From positions 154,705,776-154,769,775 of the forward strand of contig OX104127.1 in assembly GCA_944470555.2 (NCBI GenBank): a stretch of DNA of 64,000 nucleotides, read 5' to 3'. Position 1 is the stretch's first letter, and every line of letters starts with the position of its first letter. The notes beneath the pieces are model-generated. The model worked only from the letters and a program-made list of their open reading frames with translations, was not told the DNA's origin and did no database searches. This document shows positions 33,070-44,675 of this stretch, in pieces. The translations under genes and the position numbers were made by a program. Source of the stretch: Heterobilharzia americana (Eukaryota > Platyhelminthes > Trematoda > Strigeidida > Schistosomatidae).

Positions 33070-33260
33070 TGGAGGTAATCGGCAGAAAGCCCTAAATCTA
33101 GGTTCCGTGCCTTTTGGCACTCGTCAGCAAGGCATGTCTGCAATCTCGTAGTAGTCGTAGTCAGCAACTTTACCACCCAGCTACTCGGGCCACGACTGAC
33201 CTTCTGTACGACTGGCTTACGTGTACTGATTGGTTACAGGAGTGCAACCAATTTCATGTT
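33070..33260 (-). repeat. Hammerhead-bearing SINE relic A
   Basis: On the minus strand (about 33145 to 33070) it reads CCTTGCTGACGAGTGCC-AAAA-GGCACGGAACCTAG. CTGACGA is the intact 5' core and GTGCC/GGCAC a perfect helix II, but the 3' core GAAA has become GGAA. This matches the hammerhead of Schistosoma SM-alpha SINEs. Flanking sequence on the left (TAATCGGCAGAAAGCCC) belongs to the same repeat. Confidence 0.65.
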
Positions 33261-33299
33261 GTCTAGTCCTGAGTGAAGACCGAATTCTATCGATCATAT

Positions 33300-34180
33300 T
33301 TGCAATGTATATTTGCTCAATACAAACATGTTGTATTGTTGTATCAGAATGTATCAATTCCATGGAAGCATCGAACTAGCATGGAATCTCAAACACGCTG
33401 AAACAAACAAAGATGTCATGGTTCCCAGTGAAAAAAGTGAACAAGAAACCGAAGAGACTAACATGTTTCATGGTTGAATTATTATCCAACCAATTACAGT
33501 TGTTCTTTGAGTTACTTCACTTTGCTTCAAATTTCGGGACAACATATTCTTCAGAAACGATAGATTGACAATCAGGTAGCTTAAGTATCTAAACTGATTG
33601 CAATACTGTTTTCATGTAAATTTCCAACACCTTATTGAGATATTGGAATATAGACGGTTCAGTCAAAGCTATACACACAATCACAAACAATAGGATGGGA
33701 CAGAGTGAAATTTTCAAAGCATTGGCTGAATGGATAGCCACGTTGTAGGTTCAGGTTAACACCGAATACTAGCCACGATAATTATTCAGCATATGTTTCA
33801 CTTACCCTTAAAATTCTACCACTCTTATCCTAAGGGCAAAGAAAACAAACATCAGATCTACATAGTGTCTGTTTTAAAGTTGTGAAGTTACCTTAGAATA
33901 TCGGTAGAACTATATTTTAGTGACAACCAATCACGTTCAAATATGCATTGACCAATCAGAATGAGGTTAACGAAGAATAAGGTAATTATTTAATTAAGTG
34001 GTACTCTTTTACAACTTATGTATCTGTTTTACATGAGAAATAAAGATATTTAGACTTCCAATAAGCTTATCACTTTTGAAACAATAACATTGTTTGTAAT
34101 GCCACTCATCCATATATATCCATAACATCCCATCGTGATCCTGGTAAAGATCTTAGAGACTTTTGTAAACGACTCTATAT
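33300..34180. other. Unassigned, AT-rich
   Basis: No ORF over 60 codons with a recognisable domain; no repeat recognised. Confidence 0.35.
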
Positions 34181-34189
34181 ATTTTCAAA

Positions 34190-34690
34190 GTTGTTTTTAT
34201 GCCTCTTCCAATCCATCCTTTACTCACTGAAAATATCCTTTCATTGTATTTCGGTCACACAACCCAAGAATCTGTGGTTTATCAAGATGTATGTATGTAA
34301 ATTACCCAGTCCTGTGCAAGTCATTTTCCGAAAGAGATATTCATCTATTTCAACTACACTACCTACTCCATCAAATTTCACATCCAACTGGCATATTATT
34401 TCGGAGCAAATATCTCTGCAGTGATGATACTGTCTCACTGAAGCAGCTTCACTAGCATCTGGTGATATTACAGGAGTTTCAACAACCCAGTAGAGAATTA
34501 GATAAGATCCCTTGAAAAACGATCTTCTTCTAAAAGATTTCTTCATTGTTACAGGAGAGATAACGAAAGATGAAATCGTGTCTTTTCTTACAGTTATATA
34601 TACAAAAGCACATTCACAAGGAATCCAACTCTCTGCAAGCAACCTACAACTGAATTTTCGTCACAATTCGTAAGAAATTTGTGCAGCGTC
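34190..34690 (-). pseudogene. Merlin-like (IS1016/IS1595-type) DNA transposase fragment
   Basis: The minus-strand frame from 34642 contains RRRSFFKGSYLILYWVVETPV, SVRQYHHCRDICSEIIC and GVGSVVEIDEYLFRK. The last is the region of the first DDE acidic residue (VEIDE-FxKRK) of Merlin/IS1595 transposases, and HHCRDICS resembles YQYFRDICS of schistosome Merlin elements. After a frameshift it continues as GLCDRNTMKGYF. The rest of the catalytic core and terminal inverted repeats are not seen. Confidence 0.6.
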
Positions 34691-34929
34691 TTAACATGCT
34701 AGATGGACGTAACGAATGACCTTGAACCTAACATCTCAAGCTTGATTGGTCGCCCTCAGGGAGTCACCTCATCAAAGTTTGGTTCTGGCAAAATCCAGCT
34801 CATTAAGTAGTAATTTCATGGGGAGATCAAATCAATAAAAAGTAATTGAATTACTCTTTACCACAGCTTTTAGACTTTACTCAGATGCCTAACAAATCCT
34901 CACCCATAAGTTATTGGTAAATTTTTGTT

Positions 34930-35080
34930 TTACACCACAGAATTTTATCTAGGTAACGAGGTAGAGGAGATGAAATTTATCCTCTAATCAAGATGCTCTC
35001 AACAACCATGTGCAGTAAGCAATGAACCACATCTATTGTGTAGGGGTTAACTGTCAAAACCTAAACGATAACACTGATTA
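34930..35080 (-). repeat. tRNA-like SINE, copy c
   Basis: The minus strand reads CCCCTACACAATAGATGTGGTTCATTGCTTACTGCACATGG, equivalent to CAATAGGTGTGACTCATTGCCTACTACATGG in the copy at 25720-25895. Confidence 0.45.
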
Positions 35081-35124
35081 ACTCCTCTTTTGGTGTGAAC
35101 CTGCTAACTGACAAATGATCTCAC

Positions 35125-35282
35125 TTGCTTCAATGGAAATATTTCCTTTGAGTTCAGTTTGTCACTTGAATCCTCTTGACTTTCTGCTAGATTGACCTTC
35201 TTTCGCTTATCTACAGTTGTTCTTTCAATGAAAACTTCAGTACCTGAAATGTTTTCTTGAAGTTCTTTTCGATTGAAGTCCC
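35125..35282 (-). CDS. Exon of unidentified minus-strand gene (b)
   Basis: Minus-strand acceptor ACCTATATAG before 35282; donor GTGAGATC after 35125; 158 nt. With two leading bases completing the previous codon it encodes DFNRKELQENISGTEVFIER... and ends SKEIFPLKQ in phase 0. It is open in that frame only, and phase-compatible with the exons at 37853-37919 and 31879-32053. Lys/Glu/Ser-rich; function unknown. Confidence 0.5.
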
Positions 35283-35289
35283 CTATATA

Positions 35290-36120
35290 GGTATATTTTG
35301 AGATAAGACAGAAAAATATAAAACGTTAATTGCATCATTGACTAAATAAGTATACATTTCGGTAAAAATGGATGTGATTACTAACGTGAATATGAGAGAG
35401 TAACTTGGACAACATAGGAGATTGTAATTCCACTTTAGTCTGTTTATCAGAAATGTCATACAGTTATTGGGTCATAGTATCATTTACTGGATGACGTTTC
35501 GAACGTAATTTATTATCCATATTCTTATCATGTAGTCGTAAAGAGAGATCACACTAGATGTAAATTGTTCACTGAAGTAGGAGTACTTTATTTTCAAAGA
35601 AGAAATATGGAATTCAATGACAATGATGATAAAGGCATTTACTGATCGTGATAATTCCTTTCTTACCATATTCTGTTTAATCTGTTACCCTAGCATCTCA
35701 TTTTTAAACTCTCGTTTATACTACTCAATATTAGCAAGTAGTATATAAATGTTTCTTTGTAATGTCATTTCATCACTAACTTCGTTCAGGCTTACATTTT
35801 TTATCATTTGATAGACTCAGATATCAATGCTTTCCCTCGTTCATGATATTTTTAGGCTTCTTTTCGTTGTTCTATGATGTTCCAGTTTGACCTCAACATT
35901 TGTTTATCTGATGTCTTTACCTCAGCTTGAGGAAATACCTGCGTGCTTTGGACACAGCCCAGTTGTTTATACGGTTGACACAATCTCTGCAAAACACTTT
36001 GATAGCTATAGCCCACAGATACCTCATGAAACGTGATTTTTTAACAGAATAAACAGTAAATGATGTTGTTGTATTATAAAATATGTGATGACCTTCTGAC
36101 TTATATCGCATACAATGGTG
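35290..36120. other. Unassigned, AT-rich, intron-like
   Basis: No feature recognised; probably intron of the minus-strand gene. Confidence 0.35.
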
Positions 36121-37148
36121 GTGGATAGGTATTTAGGTGGGTAGGTGAAATGGAAAATTTCGTTTAAATTTCACTCGCTCACGGTGATTGGTGAGTGTCC
36201 TTGTGTTTTTTGCTGTTGGCTGAGTATGCTCAGCACACCTGTCTTCTCTACGTTCCTCGGAAAGAAGTCCCATCTTCGTTGCGCTGCCCTGCCCTGCCCT
36301 GCACTGCCCTGCCTCCTCTGCCAACTTGTTACTTCTCCCCTGTACATCTTCCACTTTGTGCACAACATTAGATATTAGATATAAATCATGATGGGCGAAA
36401 TCCAAATCTTCTCCTGGGATCTCTTCACCAGTCAAACAGCGAATGCCCAGCTTCTCACTCCTCACAGTCTCTATCGTGTTCCAGTCAAGTCAACTACAGT
36501 CACGAAGATGATCGATGATAGTAGGCGACAACCTTGTCTTACTCCTTAATATCCTCACTTCAAAGGCATCACTGAGCTATCCATTGTGAATCACTCTGCA
36601 TGTAGTGACATCATATAGCATATCGCTGTTGACTGAGGTTGATACAGCTATTTCGTACTCCCCAGTGTTGGGGAAGTTTCCAAATTACTTGTCGGTCGAT
36701 GCTATCAAAGGCCTTTACTGAATCGATGAAGTTGAGGTAGAGAGTTGACTGACACTCTACACTCTGTTCTATAATGATGTGTGGCGTTGTAATTTGTTCA
36801 GCACAAGATTTGTTTTCCTGAAGTCATCCAGCCAGCCAGTCAGCCAGCCAGCCAGCCGGCCTATTTCGGTCGTAATTTTGAATCCAGAGTGTCTTGTAAT
36901 CTCTCCAGGATGATGCGACATAATAGTTTGCTTGTGTTGGACAGGAGCATGATTCCGCAGCAGATCTTGTAGAGACTTTGGTCGTCTGTCTTTTGGAGTT
37001 TGACAAGATGAACCTTCTTCCAATCGATCAGCAGGTACCTCTCCTCCCTCCCTCCCTTCCTTCCTTCCTTCCTATCCTTCCTTCCTTCTAAACCTCCTGA
37101 AATAGTGGTGTGAGAATTTTCTCTATTGTCTCTGCGGCTGTTTTCAGT
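36121..37148 (-). mobile_element. RTE fragment, partly inside the 3.8-kb inverted repeat
   Basis: Minus-strand RT coding: YLLIDWKKVHLVKLQKTDDQ, MLLSNTSKLLCRIILERLQDTL (about 37040-36880), then DLDFAHHDLYLIS (altered active site, about 36400). 5'-truncated at about 37148 and without a 3' tail. It contains GGAA-type, CAGC and CCCTG short arrays. 36241-37051 is nearly identical to 41275-42086 in the same orientation. Confidence 0.75.
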
Positions 37149-37852
37149 GGTTTTATTACTAGCCAGTATATGTATATTCGGCTTATGCTCATCGATTTCT
37201 CTCATTATAACATTTATCATTTCCTGCTGAATTCTACTCGAAGGAATGTCACATATTATGACTACCGGTGCTCTTACCGGGAACCTAACATTCATCTTCT
37301 CTTTGAATCATATAATCACTACTAGATATCCTTTTATGCTAGATCGGGTGTCGATGTACTCATACATTACCTATCAGTTGTTCAAGTAAGGTAAATGTAA
37401 TGCGTGTTGTATATCTGAGTGCGGACAGAAATACCTCACACATTACACTCAACATGTCACCATCGATATACTAAAGCAGAAAATGACTAATCACCTTACT
37501 AAATTCATCAAGCTTAACGAATTTATGGAGCAAGTGAATCGGGAAGAAATGTGGAGCTTCACGTAGCTAATTCGTACTCAATTCAACTGTTGTTTAGTAG
37601 GATACAACATATAATTTTGAAAACATTGTTGCATCACAGAACCAGTATGCCATACCAGTAGTCACATCAGCTGAGTGAAGTGGATGAGTTCCTGACTGTC
37701 TGACTGACTTCTTGTATGGCGAACCACATATCTACCGAGTTGACTAATCAAGTATTCACGTGTCATCTTGCTTGACCTTGACTAGGCCAGAATTTCTCGA
37801 CCTTACCGAAGACTAATTTAGTCAGAATTTGATGAATGATTGAGAAACTCAC

Positions 37853-37919
37853 GTTCTTCGATGTGCGAATCATTGGATTCTCGTAAAAGTGAAGGAGGAA
37901 TACTCCATTTGATGAACAC
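37853..37919 (-). CDS. Exon of unidentified minus-strand gene (a)
   Basis: 67 nt bounded on the minus strand by TTCTTGTCAG and GTGAGT. It encodes VFIKWSIPPSLLRESNDSHIEE plus one base, which joins in phase to exon b at 35125-35282. Splice signals and frame are also preserved in the inverted copy at 54432-54498. Upstream exons would lie to the right or outside the window. Confidence 0.5.
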
Positions 37920-38099
37920 CTGACAAGAAAATATAAAGTCAGTTAAATAGTGAGTATTACATCAAATTAATTACGCTAATATAGAGTTATATGTACTCTG
38001 TCACCTTGACAATATTCTGTGCTTTCATTCATTTCTTATTTTAATCATAACTATATAAATTTTCAGTTAGGTAGCCGTATGTTGTACTTTTGACCGTTT

Positions 38100-39050
38100 T
38101 GTGTCCATGATTATATGAGTGGTGGCCCTGGAAATTTGGTTTTCTCAGAGACACCTTTCTGTATGGTGAAGTAAGCTTGTAGTTAAAACCACTAGTGGCT
38201 TCATATTGGTCCACTTATTTTTTGAAAGCTACTAGGTTGATCGTTTACGTGGTTCTAATTAAATTACCAAAAGTCATCTGTGTATAAGTCATTCTTGTTG
38301 AAGAAGCTGGAGCAGTTTGAGTTCAGCAACTTAAGCTACGTGTTCGAAAGAAACAATTGATGACTCTGTTGCTACATGGTCTGTTTTCAGATTTTAAAAA
38401 AATATCCCTCAGTACCCTGGAACATGGAGTCTTGCAATTGTCAACTTTCGCACTGAGTATAAACTCTCTTATCATCACGTTCGTTTACTGCCTTTCTCGG
38501 TCCACACTTCACAACCATTTACTTAACTTACTATTCCTCAAATTATCCTTGTTTGCTTCAATCCTGTTAATATGAAAATTTACACAAAAGCCCTTACACT
38601 ATTTGCCTTCTATGTAATTCAAGCTGATGTCTAATTATATCAATGTTACTTCAGAATAAATTTATCATCAGACAGTCCTCTTGAATACTTAGTTACTCAA
38701 CTGATTCCCATTAAAACTATCTATTACAAGTCATTCAGACTGAATACAACTACTTGAAATGTTGAATATTGATCAAGTGATGTTCTACAAAATGTATCAT
38801 AGTTTATATATTTGCTTCTAAATGAAATCTATGAACTTTGAAGTTTCACCTTCGTTATACACCTACATTCATTTCAATGAGAGAATTCTCTAATTGATTT
38901 ATTCAAACAAATGTATGTTGTTGTTATGATTTATGAATTCATGTATTAAAGGAAGTAATATGGATCTATGATCGATGAAATTATTGAAAAGAATATTCTT
39001 TTTCATGAAACCTTTTTTTAAATTATTGTCATTTGTTGATATTCGTTGTT
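38100..39050. other. Unassigned part of inverted-repeat arm
   Basis: AT-rich and intron-like. Frames of 60-72 codons here (38357-38575, 38899-39081) recur in the other arm only because the duplication is recent; no domain is visible. Confidence 0.4.
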
Positions 39051-39059
39051 CACCGTCGT

Positions 39060-39330
39060 TATACTGGAACCAATTGACCAACCTGTAGTAGCATTGAAGC
39101 TCCTGTGCAAATGTCTCGATATTTGTTGTTGGAATTCAATTGGTTATGACTAGCAGAGGAATCAGGACTCACGTCTCGTCCTATTTGTAACTCGTCATCT
39201 GGATGTGCCGGCACGCCAGTGAGCGTTGTTGTTCCTCTCAGCAATCGCTTCAAACACTGAGGTGTTATCGACTGGACTACTGAGGTACGACAGACACCTC
39301 CTGTGAAATGGTTGCCAGTTATTATCATTT
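39060..39330 (-). repeat. Hammerhead-bearing SINE relic B (left arm)
   Basis: The minus strand (39212 to 39140) reads ACATCCAGATGACGAGTTACAAATAGGACGAGACG then TGAGTCCTG, close to the Schistosoma hammerhead CCAGCTGACGAGTCCC-AAA-TAGGACGAAACG. The 5' core starts A instead of C, helix II is imperfect, and GAAA is GAGA, so it is probably inactive. A long minus-strand ORF across it is not taken as a gene. Confidence 0.65.
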
Positions 39331-40085
39331 ATTGGTACCTGTAATTCTCCGTTGTTATATTACACCGAATTGAGCCACAACCAAGTCGATTGTAACAGTT
39401 TTAAATTATTTTATTTCTTGTTTGCTTTGGTTAACTTCCTTCCAACTCCACGGATACTTTACAATTTGATAAGTTCTTTTTTTAACTAACTTATCATCAT
39501 TAGACTGGCATATTAGATTTTACACTGTATAGAAATGCTATGAATTTGAGTTGGATATAACCTATGCTTCACCACGATAGTTTGCTCTAATACTCTTTTC
39601 TACTTTCACCTCCGTACTACTTCAATATTAGTAAGTAGTATTACGATATATCGACTAATTTGTCGCTTAGTTTGTCTGCGAAGTGGTAAATAAAACCTGG
39701 TTATAAACGTAACAGTAAGGTGAATTATAAAAATGTATATTCAAGCAATATTGAGGTATCTGCATAGGAACCCATATGACAACAGACATCGATCAATTCG
39801 ATCCTGCATGACAGCGGAGAAACAGAATTACACATTAGAAGAAGACATAAGAGCAAACAATATTGTTTTCAATTAGCTCTCATCAGGCTTTACGTTAATA
39901 TACATAAATTTTCTTACATACAAAACATTAAAACAGTCATGTTGAATCATTTAGTCTGTGGTTATTATGAAATGAAGCATGTAAATAGTAGATATCTAGA
40001 TAATTATAATAATAATGACAATAATAATAGTTACTATCACTTGACTATCTGAAACAGATATAATTTGGCGAACTAGTATTTATAC

Positions 40086-40168
40086 TGGGTGATGTGATGA
40101 CCCGGTGGTCGCTGGTTCGAATCCGACCTCGGTCCAGATTTTCATCATACCTTCAATTATCACCCAGT
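40086..40168. repeat. Short hairpin with tRNA-like B box at inverted-repeat edge
   Basis: TACTGGGTGAT at 40081-40091 is complementary to ATCACCCAGTA at about 40158-40168. Between them lies GGTTCGAATCC (40112-40122), a canonical pol III B-box 11-mer. The inner boundary of the large inverted repeat (40115) falls inside this B box. Confidence 0.5.
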
Positions 40169-40478
40169 ACAAATAATAGTTATCTCAGCGATGATAAGAA
40201 CAATGGGGACAGCATGGTACTTCAGACGTTTAAGCAAACAATGTTGATCAAATCTTAGAAAAACAAAAGTTACGGAATAATTAGGGATGAGATGTGTAGA
40301 TAATCAAAGACTGAAATAAATAAATACATGTGAAAAGAGTGAAGAAAGGGGAAGAAGAAAATGGAATTTATCTTCAAGGTTATTTATTAGGTCTTTTATT
40401 GCCAAGGAAGAGATAAGTGCTGCAAAATATTTTTCTACACACAAGGACTAGGTATGTTTTCTCTAATTTCCATAGCCT

Positions 40479-42745
40479 TAATATTAATATTTGTCACTTG
40501 GGTACCTAGTGGAACATAGACATTCAGTAGCACGTCTCCATTTCACTCTCTTCGCTGAACCATTTTCAACCCGGCGCCGGGACTGTCCGCAAGCTTTCAT
40601 TTATTCCTCACACCATCTCCTCCATCTCACCCTCATCGCAGACGCCCAGCTCTTCGTTTCCCATTTCGATTCCACTCAAGCAACTAGCCTGCTGCATGAT
40701 GTCTCCAAAAGGCCTTCTCAGTGTATGCCCAATCCAATCCATCTCCACTTTCTTCTTCTGCATAACTGTTGGGTGATAGGTTCCTGGTTGGTTCGTTTCC
40801 AGCCAGCCAGCCAGAGTTTCACCTTGCTTATTCCTATTATTCTGGTCATCTGATCTTCAGTATCGAGTGAGTGTAGGTGGCAGCTGTTGATGTATGTCTG
40901 CAGTTTATTGAAAATGTTTTCCTTAACACACTAACTCTCAACCATCACATAAAAGCACTGACTTGACGTTGGTGTTGAAAATCCGGATGTTGTTCACGCT
41001 TTATAGTGAGTGCAGTGCAGTGCAGTGCAGTGAAGTGAAGTGCAGTAGATCTCCACATTGGTTATTTCGGATTAATGAAGGAAGGCCTGTCATGCTGTCT
41101 CTCCAATCCTGGTTGGCTTTGACATCCTCATCTGTGTCTGTGCCACCTGTAGTTGAAACGATTCTGCCGAGGTAGGTAGGTAGGTGGGTGAACGAGACAA
41201 CTTCCTTCAGATTTCTCCCGTTCATGATGACTTCTGAGTGTTAGTGGTGGTGTTGTTTGAGTATCTTCATAAATGTCTTCTCTACGTTCCCCGGTATAAA
41301 AGTCCCGTCTTCGTTGCGCTGCCCTGCCCTGCCCTGCACTGCCCTGCCTCCTCTGCCAACTTGTTACTTCTCCCCTGTACATCTTCCACTTTGTGCACAA
41401 CATTAGATATCAGATATAAGTCATAATGGGCGAAATCCAAATCTTCTCCTGGGATCTCTTCACCCGTCAAACAGCGAATGCCCAGCTTCTCACTCCTCAC
41501 AGTCTCTATCGTGTTCCAGTCAAGTCAACTACAGTCACGAAGATGATCGATGATAGTAGGCGACAACCTTGTCTTACTCCTTAATATCCTCACTTCAAAG
41601 GCATCACTGAGCTATCCATTGTGAATCACTCTGCATGTAGTGACATCATATAGCATATCGCTGTTGACTGAGGTTGATACAGCTACTTTGTACTCCCCAG
41701 TGTTGGGGAAGTTTCCAAATTACTTGTCGGTCGATGCTATCAAAGGCCTTTACTGAATCGATGAAGTTGAGGTAGAGAGTTGACTGACACTCTACACTCT
41801 GTTCTATAATGATGTGTGGCGTTGTAATTTGTTCAGCACATGATTTGTTTTCCTGAAGTCATCCAGCCAGCCAGTCAGCCAGCCAGCCAGTCGGCCTATT
41901 TCGGTCATAATTTTGAATCCAGAGTGTCTTATAATCTCTCCAGGATGATGCGACATAATAGTTTGCTTGTGTTGGACAGGAGCATGATTCCGTAGCAGAT
42001 CTTGTAGAGACTTTGGTCGTCTGTCTTTTGGAGTTTGACAAGATGAACCTTCTTCTCATCGATCAGCAGGTACCTCTCCTCCCTCCCTTCCTCTCTTTCT
42101 TCCTTCCTTCCTTCTAAACTTCTGAAATATTGGTTTGGGGATGTCCACTGATGTCTCTTCGTTAGTTTTCTGTATCCCTGGAAGATTTCCATGTAGTCCT
42201 GCTGCTGTCCCGGATTTCATCAACTTCATAGCTTTCAGGACTTCACTACGGCTTTAGTTCTAGGGTTTGAGTTCACTGGTAGTCCTGTGACTTTGCTGTT
42301 CGTTGTATTTCTAGAGGAGTTGATGTTGGTGGTGCTGGTCGATTCAAGGTTTTTTGTGGTGGTCAGCTCATTGTTTCCTTTCTTTCTCCTCTTTGGTAAC
42401 CAGGTTTCCTTCACTACCTTTCATTGCTTTCATCTTATTTAATTTCTTTCCTCCCAGATGGTAACCAAATTATTTGACATAGTGTTGACAGGTCTCTGTC
42501 TCTTCTACCTGCAGCCTGTTCTGCTTCACTTTCAAGTGTGTCGTAGAAGTGTCTTTTGTTTTTCCGAGTACTCTTCTTCACGTCTTTCTCCAATATAGTA
42601 CTGTATAGATTGTTTTCAGTTCCTCTTTTTATTGTTCATCCCTTCACTGCACTGCATGCTTCATCTTCTACTTCACCATCGTCCTCCAGCTGCTCTATCA
42701 ACTTACATGTATGCGTCGATATCCATTCCTTGTCTTCTTACTTCT
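40479..42745 (-). mobile_element. RTE-type element, 5'-truncated
   Basis: The minus-strand 3' end is at 40479-40520 (AATATTTGTCACTTGGGTACCTAGTGG). It continues through the HTLRRP/WERTNQ-equivalent region (40720-40800), a GCAGT array (41014-41043), a GTAG run (41171-41190), DLDFAHYDLYLIS (about 41430), RT fingers (about 41930-42060) and linker to about 42745. Decayed. Bases 41275-42086 are nearly identical to 36241-37051. Confidence 0.78.
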
Positions 42746-42749
42746 TTAG

Positions 42750-43600
42750 CATATTATGGATGTGTTCTAACTCCTTTTGTATCAAGTCATCGGAGCAGAT
42801 TTTACTGGCTCTGTTTGTTAGAAATCGAATTAGACTTCTTTTATGTCGAATGGACAGAAAGCTAAGGAAATGTATGTTCTGACCCGTAGATGTGGTGTGT
42901 AACACCTTGTGGGTTTAATTACCTCATAGGTTGTCGTAGAAATTATATCCTTTTGTCTTAGCTATTTAAGGAATTTTTTCAATTGTCTCTCTGTTTTACC
43001 TTTTAAATCTGCACCATCACAAAGTTTTTGATACTTTGTTTTATTGTCCAGGAGCGAGTTTATTTTGTTAATGTTTTCGATCTTATCCATTAACACTAGT
43101 GAAGTATATATATTGATGACCTAATGGGTGATGCTTTAGGGTTTGAAGTGATGCATGTAGATTTTGAACTTGAATAGGAATACCACACACTGGGGTGAGG
43201 ATGTATTCAGCTGACGAGTTTCAAATAAGTAGAACTACGCGTCCTGGATTTCACTACTCCCTACCATTGAGTAAATTATAACAATGAATAAAACACTGAT
43301 TAGGGTGTTTGAATTTCAATATTTTGGTTTAATTCAACAGTCCCCTGATTTTATTACTTTTCTTTCTATTAACTTCATCGATTTTACATTTTATCACTTG
43401 GACTTGTGCTCAACGTTCATATGGTAAAATATTACACTGGGAAATCCTTCATAGACAGTCGTGTTTATTTGTTTTCTTATATGGGCTGCAGTGACTTTAC
43501 ATTTGATGGTGTAATAAACAAACCTACAAATCGCGGTTTGTAATGTGTACTAGTCTTTATTATAACTTAAGACTTTTGACAGACTTTCTGTTCTTTCTTT
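42750..43600. other. Unassigned, AT-rich
   Basis: No ORF or repeat recognised beyond the RTE end. Confidence 0.35.
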
Positions 43601-43607
43601 CAGGCGG

Positions 43608-43860
43608 GTGATTCATCCAAATTGGCATTCATCATGGACAAACATCAGTTGGAGGGACATTGTAAACCTCGAAACACTGTACCGCTGGCTGTTTCGTTCT
43701 AGTGTGAGATTCCCCAGTGGTGCGTACCCACAACTCCGCCGCGGGTCGAACCCACGGCATTCAGGTCCCGTGGCCAGCATGTTATCACAGAGCCACCAGG
43801 AAGGAACCCGTCGGTCCATATTTCTAACTTCCCTCAGTTCATGACATAGCGTGACCGTCA
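43608..43860 (-). repeat. tRNA-derived SINE with hammerhead remnant (1)
   Basis: Minus strand: B-box GGGTTCGACCCG, then CGCACCACTGGGGAATCTCACACTAGAACGAAACAGCC. The SM-alpha-type hammerhead here would read CTGAGGAGTCCC-ATACTA-GGACGAAAC; the 3' GAAA is intact but the 5' core is CTGGGGA (A to G). Confidence 0.6.
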
Positions 43861-43984
43861 CACAATATCATCGTTGGGTATTTCACCTCCCGACCACTAG
43901 GTTTTCCCCACCGGTTACGACCTGTCATTGAACCTTCAGAAGTCACATCTCAAAGGCAGTCACTGATGAGAACTAGATCAATTA

Positions 43985-44165
43985 AATCTGTGGGTTTGTA
44001 GAGATTTGGTGATATTTCAAGTTGGCCCTGGGTTCGATCCCTGATGAGCCGGAGTCATGAGTGCGCATTGCTGAGCAGTCCCATACTAGAAATAAACTGT
44101 TTAGTGCTCCTAGGTCTCCCAATGTACCTCCGCCTAATGTCATTTCATGATGAATACCAACTTGG
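43985..44165 (+). repeat. tRNA-derived SINE with hammerhead remnant (2)
   Basis: Plus strand: B-box GGGTTCGATCCC (44030-44041), then GCGCATTGCTGAGCAGTCCCATACTAGAAATAAAC. The 5' core is CTGAGCA and the 3' core is lost, so it is inactive. The downstream part (AGTGCTCCTAGGTCTCCC, TTTCATGATGAATACC) belongs to the same SINE. Confidence 0.65.
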
Positions 44166-44328
44166 AAAATCAGTAAATCCCCACAATCTGCCAAATTCAG
44201 TCAGGCGTTTCTTTTCGATTTATCCAACGAAATCTATAATTGACAAGAAGTTTTTCTTTCTTTTGCTTGTAGCTGTTGTTTTGTCTAGGAAATTTTGATA
44301 AATGATAATCAGTATATTAGGTGAGTTA

Positions 44329-44675
44329 ACCTCGCCTGGTTAACTAGTTCACTAATTACTAGCCGGTCCTAAGCCCGGGTAAAGAGGGAAGGTTGGGCAT
44401 AGGGCTAGCAACCCTACCCCGTAAAACAAATCTAACCGCTAAAGAAACTTCAAAGCACAAACAAAATATAAAAAATGAAAACAAACTTATTCCCCGCTGG
44501 AATCGGAGAGGCGAAATGACGCCAGTTGGTGAAAGCCTTCGCCAAGCCAATCGGCCGATGTGTCTTCTCACCCTCGATGAAAGCGAAAGTAAACGTGGGG
44601 ACATTGAATGTCCGTACGATGTTTGAACCCAGCAAGGCAGTCCATTAGGAACCCAAGGGACCAATAATAATAATA
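44329..44675 (+). mobile_element. Short non-autonomous RTE derivative with 15-bp target duplication, copy 2
   Basis: The direct repeat ATATTAGGTGAGTTA lies at 44314-44328 and 44676-44690. The body starts ACCTCGCCTGGTTAACTAG, holds an RTE 5' UTR, the start codon at 44577 and about 20 codons of the endonuclease (MKAKVNVGTLNVRTMFEPSK), then jumps directly to TCCATTAGGAACCCAAGGGACC and an AAT tail. All RT sequence is missing, yet both ends and the target duplication are intact, so it moved in this form. Confidence 0.85.

Larger units (their letters stand above)
36295..40115 (+). repeat. Inverted repeat 4, left arm (about 3.82 kb)
   Basis: It is the reverse complement of 52234-56075. Coordinate pairs sum to 92351 over most of the arm (checked at 37110, 37853, 38357, 38575, 38899), so the arms are collinear with few indels. 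The outer part is an RTE fragment, the middle holds a host exon (37853-37919), and the inner part a hammerhead SINE. Confidence 0.9.

Noticed and set aside
38899..39081. 60-codon frame conserved exactly in both arms of the large inverted repeat
   Set aside because: The arms are nearly identical DNA because of recent duplication, so identity is not evidence of coding; it also overlaps SINE sequence.
39059..39328. 89-codon minus-strand frame with good-looking splice signals, phase-compatible with exon a
   Set aside because: It lies exactly across the hammerhead SINE, whose sequence explains it, and the mirror copy carries a frameshift.
40111..40123. tRNA gene suggested by a perfect B box
   Set aside because: No acceptor, D or anticodon stem can be formed around it; it is better explained as a SINE remnant.
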